Origin: Agrypnia vestita
Lineage: Eukaryota > Arthropoda > Insecta > Trichoptera > Phryganeidae
Direction: 5' to 3'
Length of the DNA stretch: 64,000 bases
Assembly: GCA_016648135.1 (NCBI GenBank)
Contig: JADDOH010014790.1
Coordinates: 1 to 64,000, forward strand
Shown: positions 11,630-22,610 of the stretch, piece by piece
Numbering within the stretch: the stretch's first letter is position 1
How the letters are laid out: every line of letters starts with the position of its first letter
Program-made: the position numbers and the translations under genes
Notes under the pieces: model-generated
What the model saw: the letters and a program-made list of their open reading frames with translations, nothing else
What the model was told of the DNA's origin: nothing
Databases searched by the model: none

Positions 11630-12125
11630 CTTTGTAAAATATAACAACAATTAAAGACGAATTAAAACATATAACAGAATAACTAAACTTACAGTAATTT
11701 AATATATTTCTAAAATGTTGTTTTGATGTTTTGAGCTTTGATAAGAAACTTCATGCTTTGAAGATTAAATTCTAAAAACATTTGTCAGTCAATTTAGATT
11801 TTCGAAATTCGTAGTGAAGTACCTATTATGTATACCGACGGAATAATTCAAATTTAGAAAATATTCCGCGACGTTATCGGGCCGCCGTTGCTAGTAATCA
11901 AACTTTTGTAATGATTCCAATTTGAAAAAACCAATAAAATTTCTAAAAATAGTTATTAATTTTTTTTAGCGAAAATTTGATAGATCTTCTTGATCGTCGC
12001 CACGAGTCTACTTGCCAAGTTTCAGCTGGATTGGATCACGGGAAGAGGGTCAAAAATCGATCCAAAGTTTTTGTTGACGGCAAGCAAGCAGACGCCACGA
12101 GTTAATATAAAGGGAGTAAAAAGAA
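11630..12125 (+). repeat. 500-bp repeat family 6, copy 1
   Basis: This copy matches 41745-42255 almost base for base, in the same orientation. Landmarks in order are TTGTAAAATATAACAACAAT, AAACATTTGTCAGTCAATTT, GAAAATATTCCGCGACGTTA, GATCGTCGCCACGAGTCTAC and CAAGCAGACGCCACGAGTT. It ends near AAAGGGAGTAAAAAG. A partial inverted copy of the last part lies at 26645-26835. Class unknown. There are small indels between copies, for example GCTAGT in this one only, and the CAAG run differs in length. Confidence 0.8.
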
Positions 12126-12861
12126 TCGTATTATATTTCCACACGGCTATTTCAATAATCAATTTCTTAATTTAGTATATCTGTGAATTTAACTGCATTT
12201 TATGTGCATAAATGCTTAGGTAAAATAAAATGTGGTAAATGACAATACGTATAGTATAATATAATATAGTGTTATTATATCTATGTTTACAAATCACCTG
12301 TTCATTTACTTAACAAAAGTTTGTGTTACTTATTTTTCTAAAGCCTTTATAGTCCTTAAAGTACTGACACGTAATGGCAAGCAGAAGGAATATCGCACTA
12401 TCCGGATCCCTTGTAATATGTCACAACACTATGGAAGGATCTAGAACGGTCTACAAATGTCTACAACTTTCGGGAAACGTCTACAGACGACTAGAACATC
12501 CCAGAAGCGAAAACATTCTCTTAAACATTGGAATAATCTAGAAAGTTCGATAAAACCAGCGTCTGCATGCATAAATAGTGGAATTACGCCGCGGAAAAGA
12601 GTCGTGTTTTGACAGTTCATTTGGTGCAAAGTCGGCATTGAGTTGACGGCCAGGGTGGCGTTATTTTTAATAACCGTTATTTACGGAAATATTAAAACGA
12701 TAACGTATTCTAGACTTGTTCCTTTTTATTGTAGCATTCTGTAAATTTTGATTTTTTATCTTTCATTTTGTATTTATTCATTTTATTTCGCAAACAAACA
12801 AATGTGGGGTATAAAAGCGAAGACAGCTACTTAAAAAATAATTGAATGCTGTTATTTCATC
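12126..12861. other. Non-coding; GC-richer LTR-like or promoter-like stretch
   Basis: No gene. At 12361-12660 the DNA is clearly less AT-rich and repeats small TCTAGAA/TCTACAA motifs, with a GCATAAATAGTGG TATA-like site near 12570. It could be an old long terminal repeat or a regulatory stretch. No second copy is visible in the window. Confidence 0.35.
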
Positions 12862-12995
12862 CATAAATTTATAAGAAATATGATTTTGGAAGGGATAGAT
12901 ACATAAAATCGTAATACTCGGCGACTTCATTTAAAACTTTTTTTTTAAGTTTTTGGATATTGCTACCTTTGCTTTTATACCCCACAAACCATCAT
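12862..12995. repeat. MITE family 3, half copy
   Basis: Ends in GGATATTGCTACCTTTGC followed by TTTTATACCCC, which matches the right terminus of the 28.7-kb and 7.0-kb copies. The left half is missing or too diverged to place. Confidence 0.6.
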
Positions 12996-13194
12996 CCACG
13001 TCTATATTCCCACAATGATTCTCAACGGTCAAATTACATAATGTGCTCACATAATTTTTTTTTCTCGGTAGGAGTTTGTTTCAGGTTATTCATGAAGTTA
13101 TTTTAAGAATATTAATTATTATTTTTCTTATATTTAAAGAATAAAATTATTTATCAATTAACACCAAATCGTTCATGAAAAAATTAATACGATA

Positions 13195-13738
13195 TACATG
13201 GTGTCTCGTAGCTAGTAGCAAAAACCTCGGGGGAGTCTTCTACATGCAATTTTGAATAGAAAATATTTACACTTTGGGTGAAATGTCTATAGTTACAGAG
13301 ATAAGCGACATCAAAGTTTGCCTTTTTTTTCAATAATTCTAACATATTTTATTATGATAAGTAAGTAAAATGTTGGAGTATTACTACACAGTAACTTAAA
13401 TGGAATTAATTTTAAACATGGATTCGCTTTAATGCAAGCCAAATAAAATAACAAAAACCTTCCAAAAAGTATTTTTCTGCAGGTTTTAATATATTATTTA
13501 ACTTGTATCAGAGAGAATAAATTTTTAATATTCCATATAAGTCACTGCAGTGATAGTCCAAGGTTTTACTGAAAATAAGTTTAAAATATTGAAAAAATGC
13601 AATCTCGGATGTCGTTTATCTTCGTAACTATCGATATTTTACCCAAAAGAATATTTTCTATTATAAATTGTGTGAAGAAAACCCCCGCGAAGTTATTGCT
13701 ACTAGCTATAAGACAACCTGTATATAACGTCAATATTA
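13195..13738. repeat. Snap-back repeat family, copy 2
   Basis: The left arm reads CTAGTAGCAAAAACCTCG, GAATAGAAAATATTT, TATAGTTACAGAGATAAGCG. The right arm is its reverse complement: CGTTTATCTTCGTAACTAT, AATATTTTCTATTA, GCGAAGTTATTGCTACTAG. The two arms pair over more than 200 bp each. The ends (ATGGTGTC / ACAACCTGTATA) resemble the TACAGGGTGT-type termini common in insect MITEs. Confidence 0.8.
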
Positions 13739-13785
13739 TGATAGATGATTGTATGTAATATTAAAATGAAGTAAATAAATATATT

Positions 13786-14383
13786 AGACCGTCTGTACAT
13801 GGTATAACCGAATTATCCCACAAGACTACTTTGCAGGTAGATTCCTGCCTAAAATTATTAGTCAAAAATGTTCAAATCACAAAATCCTAGTGTCATAGTA
13901 TGGAGATAAATGATTTTTCAATTCAAAATCTGCATTTTTTTTAAAATATTTATGACTGATTTTCTGTAAAACGTCAAGGAAAATCATGAAAACAACTTAA
14001 ATCGTATAATAAAAATTCAGTCACTTTAATACAATTCAAATAAAAAGATTAAAACATTCCAGAAACCAGATTTTAACCAGATTTCTACTGCACGGTACTT
14101 GAAAAAAATCCTTTTCAAATTTCTGAAAAATTTAAATTATTTTACTTGACTTATACCAAAGCGAATAATTTTTTTTATATTCTACATGCGTTGCTTTAAT
14201 GATAGTCCAGAAGATCACTCAGAAATATTGAAAAAAAAAATGAAAACTTTGAAATATGTAGTTTATTTCTATTAGTTTTTATATTAGGACATTGATGTTG
14301 CAAAATTTTCTAATTATAATTTATAATAAGGAATCTAACTGAAAAAAATATTGTGGACTATCTCTGTTACATCCCGTAAATAA
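13786..14383. repeat. Snap-back repeat family, copy 3
   Basis: It lies about 50 bp after copy 2. The left arm has GGTAGATTCCTGCCTAAAAT and a GGAGATAAATGATTT stretch. The right arm has ATGATAGTCCAG, a GAAAACTTTGAAATATG stretch and TATTGTGGACTATCTCTG. The arms are inverted with respect to each other but more diverged than in copy 2. Confidence 0.65.
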
Positions 14384-15139
14384 ATAAATCAAATGTCTTT
14401 CTATAAAAGACGGAAATTAGTCGAATTAAACTTAATCGAAATGCAGTCTATGATAAATTATACTATATTAGATAGTTTCATGTATAAAAACTCTTCCAGC
14501 AATACCTTCGTCAAGCAAACTAACATATTATAATGGATGAATATCCATAAATATTTTGGCACTATTGGGTCTAAATATGGTAAGAATTCCGAAAATTTAT
14601 AACCCCAACAAAATTAACAGAATAAAATTGAGCACACCTAGGATTTAAGAGATTGTTTGAACAAGCCTGCCTATCTTTATTTCCTCCAGTCGAGTGAGTC
14701 CTATTGTGAGAATAACGCAATAAGTTTCAAATTTGAATGCACGTTTTATTTTTGTAACAAGCGTGCGAACGGCGGCATTTCCCGAACCGTGGGGAAAACT
14801 CACGCGAAAATAGTCATTAACGGTATTTCTTTGTGTATTGACAAAAAGGTATTTTAAATGGTTTTTGTCAGCTTAACCGTTCACCTTTCCATTGATTGGA
14901 ATTATTTTAATTTTGCACTTTTTATTGTTGCTCTGACTTCGCATTTATTTGCTTAATTTCTCTTCTCGCGACTGACGAATGAAAGTACCTCAGACACAAT
15001 AACTGAATTATCAATACAGAATCCGTTTATTTCAACACGGAATTCGATTTTTTTCTTGGTAAATGTTCTCACAACATAGCCTTTTTTCCATAGGTATGTA
15101 TATGTATAGGTTAGATATTATGGTCAATTAATGTATATT
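14384..15139. other. Non-coding, no gene seen
   Basis: AT-rich. The 66-codon frame at 14657-14857 has no recognisable features. Confidence 0.4.
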
Positions 15140-15310
15140 ATAGATGTCTTACAGAGACGAAACTGTATTTTTTCAAGGGAGAGTAGGTACAGAAGTCTTT
15201 TTTGGGTGGCCATAGGACTTACGACCTATCTCACGTTTGGCTTAGGTGATCACTTTATACATATGTAACGTTCGCCATTTCCACCCATGATAGAATACCA
15301 TGTCTATTAA
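15140..15310 (+). repeat. Dispersed repeat family 4, copy 2
   Basis: Shares GTCTTACAGAGACGAA, ATAGGACTTACGACCT and GGCTTAGGTGATCACTTTAT with the copies at 9855 and 34935. Confidence 0.65.
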
Positions 15311-15969
15311 TTTTTTGGAAGTTGTATATATATTAAATTTTTGCGCCACGTTTCACATGTGAGTTCTAACGACCCCCTAGCGGCTAGCACCAAAACTTTT
15401 TCCTTTCCCTTGAATAACCACAGATGTCGCTAAACGAGACATCTATATTGATTTTGGAGTTTTTTTTAGCTGTATACTTTATCTTGTCTAATGGAATTCA
15501 TCCGAAAATCTATCATTACACTAGTATACGCCAGAAATATTATTTTCAATTTATTAAACTCCTATTTTTACCAGTATTCTCATTCAGAATATTTTGAGTA
15601 TGTCCAAATATTCTAGATAGATCAATTGCGGACGTCCTTTGTTCCCGATGCTTCCAATATTCACATCAAATATTTTATTTACCATTCACATCCCCGTCTT
15701 TAATCTTCAACAAATCCAAACCAGTTTAGTTAAATTAACTAATCTCTTAATTTAAATAATTCCACAAAATAAAATCAGCGCTACTTTTTAATCTTCACAA
15801 GTCGTAAAAATATTGAATTTCCAATTAATAATCGACTTTTTCTTTCTCTTCGTACATATTTTTCCCACCCAGATTGTCCCTACTGCATTTTCAAAAGACA
15901 AATTCTTTCAGTTCTCCTAGACATAACATATTTATTATCATTTTAACATATTATAACACTTTCAGAATT
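15311..15969. other. Non-coding, no gene seen
   Basis: AT-rich stretch with no supported gene or clear repeat boundary. Confidence 0.4.
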
Positions 15970-15977
15970 CTCTACAC

Positions 15978-16706
15978 CAGTGGTTCCCAAAGTTGACGCG
16001 AACCACCAAAAAAAATTCCCAATACATATTGTAACTAGACGAAGAACTGTTCAATAATGAAAAGAAAAAAGACGTCCAAATATAATCGAAAATATCAATT
16101 ACGAAAATATTAATATGTGATATTTTAATAGAAAGGATGCATTCATTTGTTGCCTATTTCTTGTCATAATAGCTAGCGTTAGAGTCGACTCCAATTTTAG
16201 CCACTTTTAATCGAATTAAATTCGATACGACCAATTTATTTCTGAATTAAGTCTTAATAGAAACCATGGTAGAGATTACCACTTCACATAAATATGAGGT
16301 AGTGAAGGGAGGAGGACTTTCAAGGCTTCGTCAGACAAGCAGGTCAAATGTCAGCGACTGAAAGCCATAATTTTGCTAATTGCTTGCGCTTGAAAGTATT
16401 TTAAATTGACATATCTTCTGATAAATCAATAAGCTCTTCACTTGCTTTCGTTGACATTTCAGTTGGTGTGTTGTCTTGAAATGTATTATAAATCCAGTTC
16501 ATCCTATCGATTTTCATCTCTTCTTCGAAGTAGGCGTTATTTTTCAACTCTGTTAAATTAATGGAAATTGCGGACACTACATTGATATCTGGTTGCACTT
16601 CGTTTTCTATAATAAACACGACACGACAAAGACGAGACGTGTTGCACGGTGTTGCGACTGCGACTCACCTAATATCCACTCGCGACCCATAGTTTGGGAA
16701 ATACTA
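15978..16706 (-). mobile_element. hAT superfamily transposon remnant with 8-bp target duplication
   Basis: The element begins CAGTGGTTCCCAAAG and ends GTTTGGGAAATACTA, giving short imperfect inverted ends of the hAT type. It is bracketed by an exact 8-bp direct repeat CTCTACAC at 15970-15977 and 16707-16714, the duplication length of hAT elements. The inside codes on the minus strand for a decayed piece of hAT transposase (see 16270-16619). At 729 bp it is far shorter than an autonomous element, so most of the gene has been deleted. Confidence 0.88.
16270..16619 (-). pseudogene. hAT transposase C-terminal fragment (SCAND3/GTF2IRD2-like group)
   Basis: The intact part of the frame (16619 down to 16401) contains the spaced residues W-I-Y-N-T-F and then P-T-E-M-S-T-K-A-S-E-E-L-I-D-L-S-E-D. 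This resembles the W-hydrophobic-x-x-P-F ... S-T-K-x-x-E-E-L/F-I-D-L box near the C terminus of hAT transposases of the group domesticated in vertebrates as SCAND3 and GTF2IRD2. After the stop, the DNA down to about 16270 can still be read, with further stops, as the next conserved block (K-x-W-hydrophobic-S-V, then L-C-E-V-like). The transposase would cut and join element ends in the nucleus; this copy cannot. Confidence 0.75.
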
Positions 16707-16714
16707 CTCTACAC

Positions 16715-17454
16715 TGATTGTAAAACGATTACCATATCACTTTGATAAGCACTTTAATAAGTGTACAAAATACTTGTTCGATAATAATACCGACACACCT
16801 TGTGTGATAAATGTTATTAAATTCCTTCGTATTTTATTACACATAACATTCATAATAAACGATGCACTCTGACAATATTTTGCACAAATATTATACCAGT
16901 CGTGCAAACAATGCGGATATTTTTATTTATAGAAATAATGTTTGTAAAGTTTGTAATATAACACAATACACATTTTTGTGTCTGGGCCAAATTAAAAAAG
17001 TGACAGGATTATCACTCTTAGCAGCCTTATAAGTAGAAGTCATGTAAGAGTAGAAAAGGAATGTCAAGAAAGTTACAGAAATAGGATGATATCCAGGACT
17101 ATTGCAATCAACAAAGGTAATAGATAGACAACAACAAGATAGACAATAATTATGTGTAAACTTTACCAATTTCTATAGATTTTTCTAGTATAACATCGTA
17201 AAATACAATAAAATACGTAATATAATTTAAATTATATAAAAGCTTTATTTGATCAAAAAATATGCGGTATTTTATTTATTCTCAAACAAACTTTATTTAT
17301 TCATCAATATTGTATTTATCTAAGTAATATCATTCTTTCATGTAATAATAAATGTATAAATTCAAAAAGTTAATATTTATTTCATAAAAGTTTATGAATC
17401 ATGTATCATATCTTACCTCACTTCTTTGCTACTTCAACTTTTAGCATTCATGGC
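16715..17454. other. Non-coding, no gene seen
   Basis: AT-rich. The minus-strand frame at 16927-17169 shows no recognisable domain. Confidence 0.4.
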
Positions 17455-17715
17455 AACCCTAACATTTTTTATAGGTATGTTCTGAGAACACAGTTCTATG
17501 CATACTAGTTTCAGATTTGGAACAAAAATAAAACTTTCAAAATTTGATATGTGGATGTTCTTACAATGGAATTGATGAACGTCGCATTTTGTAGAGTGAT
17601 CACTTTGGCCAGGTCATACAGATTTTAAGCCCTGGGCTTAAAAAATATCCATAAGCGTTTCTCATATAAATAGCTATGTTTCTATGAGACTTCTATAATT
17701 TATCTTAAGTGTTAT
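17455..17715 (-). repeat. Dispersed repeat family 4, copy 3 (minus strand)
   Basis: Read on the minus strand it carries, in order, ATAGAAGTCTCATAGAAAC, CAGGGCTTAAAATCTG, AAAGTGATCACTCTAC and CATTGTAAGAACATCCACAT, matching 9855-10020 closely. The flank TTCTGAGAACACAG matches 10595-10610 in inverse orientation. Confidence 0.7.
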
Positions 17716-18459
17716 CATTTTTAATATAATTTAAAATGGTCTTTCACAAAGTTACAAAGGAAAATTTCGAAAAATTATTTTTGTGTTTATTTTTAGCAAC
17801 TTTCTGTTGATTTTGTCAGTAAGACTTCTGATGTAGGGTAACTACGCTTTATTTCTGGAGACGTCGCTCTTTATTTATCCGTTTTGTAGGATTCTGATCG
17901 ATTAGGGATAGATTAAGGGAATTATTCATTAGCAATAACTGCGTCTTGGGCTATTATTTTTCTCTAGGTAAGGTATAAATATTTCTAAATTATCACACGT
18001 AAAAAAAGCATTGCAATTCACAGGTCCTCCGCTGTTTTCCAGGTACCAAGTGCGTCTGTGGCCAACACCACAAGGTGCATACAGACTCTCATTTGCTATT
18101 CATAGCTCGTGAATACTCCAGTCGGGCTGGCCGGGCTACAGCCAACAATCACGGCATCAGCGGGGGAGAAATGAATTCAAAGGGTTGTTTCCCTCCAAAT
18201 GCAGCCGACAGTGTTGGGGTTGCCGGCCTTATCTGGTTTGAAAAGCCAATTTACCACGCTACGGCGAAATACATTAAACAGCATATTCATGCGCTACCTG
18301 TCCGGCCATGTATTTCGAGTACGAGTTACATATGCCGGTATATTCAACGAGATTATTAGCAATGAGGGGGCTAGCGTTCGTAACAGGTCGATTTTGCTCA
18401 TGGCACTGTATAGTCAGCCACTGACGAATCTGATGCAAGTATAGTGATTATTATTTTAT
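17716..18459. other. Unique GC-richer stretch, possibly regulatory or conserved non-coding
   Basis: From about 18020 to 18440 the base composition is clearly less AT-rich than the surroundings and no repeat in the window matches it. Two overlapping plus-strand frames (18075-18359 and 18199-18444) are open but have no known domain and no clear splice sites. A pyrimidine-rich CTGTTTTCCAG occurs at 18032-18042, so an exon is not excluded. Confidence 0.35.
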
Positions 18460-18660
18460 TTTAACCGGTTATTCACGGTACAGTTATTTGAGATTTGTAT
18501 CTGATTGTATCGATGATTGGTAATTATTGATTGAGATAAAATTGTTATCAAGTACGCGTGATTACCCGTGGAATTTCGAGAAATTAGTTATAAATTATCG
18601 ATACAATCACATACAAATCTTAATTGTGGAACCAGTTAAAATACCAACACTGTACAAATA
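18460..18660. repeat. MITE family 2 copy
   Basis: Contains AACCGGTTATTCACGGTACA, GAGATTTGTATCTGATTGTA, and the inverted ATACAATCACATACAAATCT and AACCAGTTAAAATACC. The layout is the same as at 425-625. Confidence 0.65.
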
Positions 18661-18960
18661 TAATTTTTTATTATCGCAATATCATAGTACTTACATAATT
18701 TTGTTTGACGGTTAATTATTTTATGGATAGGGAATAAAATAATATTATTAATATAAATAAAAATAAAATAATATAATGATAATAATGACTATCGATAGTT
18801 ATTGTGGAACCAGTTAAAATACCAACACTGTACAAATATAATTTTTTATTATCGCAATATCATAGTACATACTTACATTATTGTGTTTGACGGTTAATTA
18901 TTTTATGGATAGGGAATAAAATAATATTATTACATCTAATGACAATAATGACTATCGAGG
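18623..18960 (+). repeat. 178-bp tandem duplication
   Basis: A unit starting ATTGTGGAACCAGTTAAAAT at 18623 is repeated starting at 18801, a period of 178 bp. Both units share TTATTATCGCAATATCATAG and TTTGACGGTTAATTATTTTA and end in ATAATGACTATCGA. The first overlaps the right end of the MITE above. The duplication is young, since only short indels separate the units. Confidence 0.85.
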
Positions 18961-19370
18961 CCTTCATCATCCTTAACTAGTAGGTGAAGAAAATAAATTT
19001 TGGTTAAAAATTAACAAAACATTTTATTATATTATATTAATTGATATAATGAGTGAATAACTACCAAGAACTTAATAAAAATGGTTTAATAATTATTATT
19101 ATCAATATGTTAAATTCACATTAAATTTAAAACAACAACACACTGTACGCGGTGTACATAATCGATAGCATACGTCAGTTGCGTTGTTACATTACTATCT
19201 AGCTTGAAGCAGTTGTATAACTTTATCTCTTTCTCATATATGTATGAATAAAACTGTATAATATCGTGCACGCACACTATTGGCGTGTATTGGTAGGTAT
19301 ATAATACATCCTCGAAGTGCCGTGACCAAAATATCGACATCTATCAAAGTTTAACGTAAAAACCATCTTC
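18961..19370. other. Non-coding, no gene seen
   Basis: AT-rich. The minus-strand frame at 19116-19340 has no recognisable domain. Confidence 0.4.
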
Positions 19371-19655
19371 TTCGTCTTCTTCATCAGCCTTCGTCTTTCT
19401 ACTGCTGGATATAGGCCTCTTCCTTATTTTTCCATTCTTCCCTGTTCTTGGCTAATTGTAGCCATTTCTTTCCCCCCACAGCGACAATCATCGGCCCATC
19501 TCTTTTGAGGTCTTCCGATGCCTCTTTTATTTTCCCAAGGTCTCCATTTCAGAACTCTGGGAGGCCATCTTGTAGTTTCCTGTCTGCAATGTGTCGTGCA
19601 ACGTGCAACATCGAAGCTAACATGGCAATGGGCAGGACACGTTGCAAGTAAAAAC
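19371..19655 (-). pseudogene. Non-LTR retrotransposon 3' end with inverted 5' part (twin priming)
   Basis: On the minus strand, from about 19575 down to 19371, fragments of the reverse transcriptase tail can be read in order: P-R-V-L-K-W-R-P, then G-R-P-Q-K-R-W-A-D-D, then W-L-Q-L-A-K-N-R-E-E-W and E-E-A-Y-I-Q-Q-stop. A one-base shift separates the last two. The segment that normally precedes these, K-L-x-W-Q-W-A-G-H-V-A, is present at 19612-19650 but on the plus strand. The order and orientation fit an insertion whose 5' part was inverted during target-primed reverse transcription. No product is possible. Confidence 0.8.
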
Positions 19656-20084
19656 CATAGAGTATTAAATCACAGAGTTGATCTAAACCCCTTCTTTAGG
19701 CGAGGGGACAGGAGCACGTATGTCCAATGTTAGTATTTAAGAGAAATTTATAATTCAGTTAAGGTATTCATTATTGCATACTTACAGCCCCTAGTATGCA
19801 AAAAATATTTTTTACAAGGGACGTTGTTTTGTTTAAATTAGCAATAAATTCATACAATGTAAAAACCCATTATCCCTAAAAACATTTCTGTAAACAAGCT
19901 AATTTGTTATAAGTATCAAAGAAATTCTTGTCTCAAATTATTATTCGCTCTCACGTTTCTACTATAGAGTTAAAATACGTATCCATCGTATAGAAATTTT
20001 ATTATCTGAAAAATAAAATATTAACAATATCACTTTACAAAGCTTTAAAATGTTTTAAAATGGAAAAATATCGATTTTGATATA
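19656..20084. other. Non-coding, no gene seen
   Basis: AT-rich flank of the mariner element; no supported feature. Confidence 0.4.
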
Positions 20085-20113
20085 TTAGGTCCTTACATAT
20101 GAAATTGACGTTT
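20085..20113 (+). repeat. mariner left inverted terminal repeat
   Basis: 29 bp, the exact reverse complement of 21340-21368; the site where the transposase N-terminal domain binds. Confidence 0.97.
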
Positions 20114-20161
20114 AGTATGGGAGGAACATAAAGCCGATTTTTTTTATTATAATATATTTAT

Positions 20162-21180
20162 TTAATCAAAGTATGTACCATTGCTATCTATGCACTTTTG
20201 CCATCTCATAGGTAGTTCATCGATCCCTTTACTATAAAAACCATTCGGACAGGAATCAATAAAATCTTTGAAGGCGGTTTTGACTGCCCCATCGGAGTTG
20301 AATTTTTTCCTTTGCAAGAAGTTATCCAAATTTCGAAAAAAATGGTAATCTGTTGGGGCAAAGTCCGGAGAGTACGGTGGATGCCTTAGACATTCCAATT
20401 GAAGCTCCTCTAATTTGGTAGCCGTCTGTTGTGCAGTGTGTGGTCTAGCGTTATCATGAAGCAGCAGTGGCCTAGAGCGATTAACCAGCCTCGGTTGTTT
20501 AGCAGCTAGCTTTTCCATCATGGTTTGCAGTTGCTGACAATAGACATCTGCCGTAATCGTCTGGCCAGATTTAAGAAAGCTGTAGTGAACGACACCAGCA
20601 CTAGTCCACCAAACGCTCACAAGTAACTTTTTTGGAGTCAATTTTCGCTTGGGGCATGGTTTGGCTGGTTCGGCAGGGTTCAGCCATTGCGATGAGCGCT
20701 TCCGATTATCGTACAGGATCCACTTTCATCACAGGTAATGATTCGATTTAAAATCCCTTCATTATTGTGCCGGTTGAGTAATGCAACGCAGCAGTCAACG
20801 CGCGTTTGTTGATTTGCTTCACTCAATTCGTGAGGTACCCACCTTTCAAGCTTTTTCACCTTACCAATTTGCTTCAAGTGGATTAAAACAGTTTTATCAC
20901 TAACACCGCAGCCTGCAGCTAACTCGGATGTGGTTTGCGATGGATCCGCTTCCACAATAGCCTTCAATTCTTCATTATCAACTTTGGTCTCCGGCCGTCC
21001 ACGGGGCTTGTTCTGCAGGTCGAAATTTCCAGAACGAAAACGTTGGAACCAAAAACGCACTGTGTTTTCTTTTGCGGCACCGTCGCCATACACATCATTA
21101 ATCCTTCGAGCCGTTTCTGCAGCACTGGTGCCACGGTGGAACTCGTACTCGGTAATAACGCGATATTTCAAGTTTTTCAT
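20162..21180 (-). pseudogene. mariner transposase, single frameshift
   Basis: The gene starts at ATG 21180 (residues MKNLKYRVITEYEF) and ends with the stop at 20162-20164, about 339 residues, near the family norm of roughly 345. The N-terminal half has the two helix-turn-helix motifs that bind the inverted repeats (around A-A-E-T-A-R-R-I-N and T-S-E-L-A-A-G-C-G-V-S), then W-V-P-H-E-L. Catalytic positions are visible: first Asp in T-C-D-E (codon 20728-20730), second in L-L-H-D-N-A-R-P-H, third in P-T-D-Y-H-F-F. Exactly 34 residues separate the last two (DD34D). One A is missing from the run encoding the Lys after C-D-E (TTT at 20724-20726 where four T are expected), so the frame breaks there and reads into a stop 17 codons on. 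The similarity is to the transposase moiety of human SETMAR, hence the cecropia group. The ATG further upstream at 21246 is not needed. Confidence 0.95.
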
Positions 21181-21339
21181 TTTATAAACTGAGTGACGCA
21201 AAGAAAAAAACAATTGAGGAAAAAACAAATGAATTATAATTTTCAAAACACAAATACATGAGTAAATAGCTGTATAAATTTGGATTTGGAATTCCTAACC
21301 AATGAGAAGATATTTGAGATCAAATTTGCCAGTACGGAA

Positions 21340-21368
21340 AAACGTCAATTTCATATGTAAGGACCTAA
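21340..21368 (-). repeat. mariner right inverted terminal repeat
   Basis: 29 bp perfect match in reverse to 20085-20113; followed by TA. Confidence 0.97.
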
Positions 21369-22179
21369 TATTTGTACAAACTATTCATAATTCCATGACC
21401 TATTGTTGATCTGCAAAGTAGGATTAAAACAAAATCTCATAAAATACTCAAAGATTTATTACTCTTCATTTGTAAGCTCCCATAAAAATATTTACAACCT
21501 AGATAAGAATTAGATTTAGTATCGAAACGAACAACATTCATTATATTTTATCGACATTTATGATACGGGTTCGGGGGCTGGCCTTCCATTAAAATCAATG
21601 ACCGAAAAAAAGTAAAAAGGGTCGTAAGAATAATAGGTAAGGTCGAGATTATAGGATACGCCACTGTGTTACGGTTGGAGAGGAGAATTAAATTAATATT
21701 CCTAATTTATGTTACACAAATACTCGACGTTGGACCTCGGCAGGGTTTCGTATCACTATTTTTTATTCTTTTAGTAACAATTTGTAGAATCACTATTCAC
21801 ATCACTCAATGGCTTGACCGTTTTAAAGGGCTTCTTTTTTTGTAACGTATTTTCGTTTCAGGGTGAATTTCTGAATATTTATTTAAGAATTTCGTGGCCA
21901 ATAATGTCAGTGATTTCTAGATTTTCAGATTTTCGACTCGAGATTTTGCTCGAGATTTTGCTCCCATAAAATACTTTGGAGACAAACTCTCGGTTTTCAT
22001 AATCCCATTATGTCTCAGAGACGAAACGAAACGAAATTATTATAATTGGAATTGCTTTTCTGAATTAATAGTGATAAGTATTTATGGTTCTAGTTCTCAG
22101 AAGTTATAAGAATGTGTGGAATGTCAAATGGAACGTCGTTCACACGGGTTTGAATTTTACATATATCTTTACCTATAAA
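21369..22179. other. Non-coding, no gene seen
   Basis: AT-rich. ACGAAATTATTATAATTGGA at 22030 matches the terminal motif of repeat family 5 (also at 36548 and 44530). Confidence 0.4.
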
Positions 22180-22610
22180 ACTCAATGTCTGTCTGTCTGT
22201 CTATTCTCCACACCGCTTGTCCGATTCGATTCAAATTTTGCATACTTATGCTTTGGGACCCGGCGGATAACATAGGCAACATTTCCCCCCCTATTCTTAT
22301 ACCCCTTCCCTTCCCCCTGACATATTTTCGCGCAAATCTGTACCCCTTCCCTTCCCCCTGACATATTTTCTATGCAAATCTGTACCGTTTGACCGATCGG
22401 ACTCAAAATTTGGAAACTTATTCTTTAGGACTCAGCGGTTAACTTAGGCGATATTTCTTCCCTATTCTCATATCCCTCCCCCTCCCCCTGACATATATTC
22501 GATGCAAATCTGTACCGTTTGATCGATCGGACTCAAAATTTGGAATCTTATTCTTTAGGACTCGTCGGGTAACATAGCCTATATTTCCTCCCTCCCCTTT
22601 TCTCCTCCAT
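22180..22610 (+). repeat. Minisatellite with roughly 130-bp unit inside a dispersed repeat
   Basis: A TGTCTGTCTGTCTGT run opens the repeat. Three units then follow with the shared order: GA(T/C)CGATCGGACTCAAAA (or close), TTATTCTTTAGGACTC, GGTAACATAGCC-like, pyrimidine-rich CCTTCCCCCTGACATAT and GCAAATCTGTACC. The last two units are 130 bp apart. The first is extended by an extra duplication of the CCCCTGACATATTTTC block. Frames on either strand here are by-products of the repeat. Confidence 0.8.

Larger units (their letters stand above)
20085..21368 (-). mobile_element. mariner transposon, cecropia-like subfamily, 1284 bp
   Basis: A full-length mariner is bounded by inverted repeats starting TTAGGTCCTTACATATGAAA that are identical for 29 bp (20085-20113 and 21340-21368). 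TA dinucleotides flank it at 20083-20084 and 21369-21370, the standard mariner target duplication. The single gene runs on the minus strand and nearly fills the element. The perfect ends and a transposase with only one obvious lesion suggest fairly recent insertion. Mariner elements move by cut and paste in the nucleus and often spread horizontally between insects. Confidence 0.97.

Noticed and set aside
12361..12660. Solo long terminal repeat
   Set aside because: TATA-like and GC-richer, but no TG...CA ends, target duplication or second copy could be defined.
20930..21192. Two plus-strand 85-codon frames
   Set aside because: Antisense shadows of the mariner transposase.
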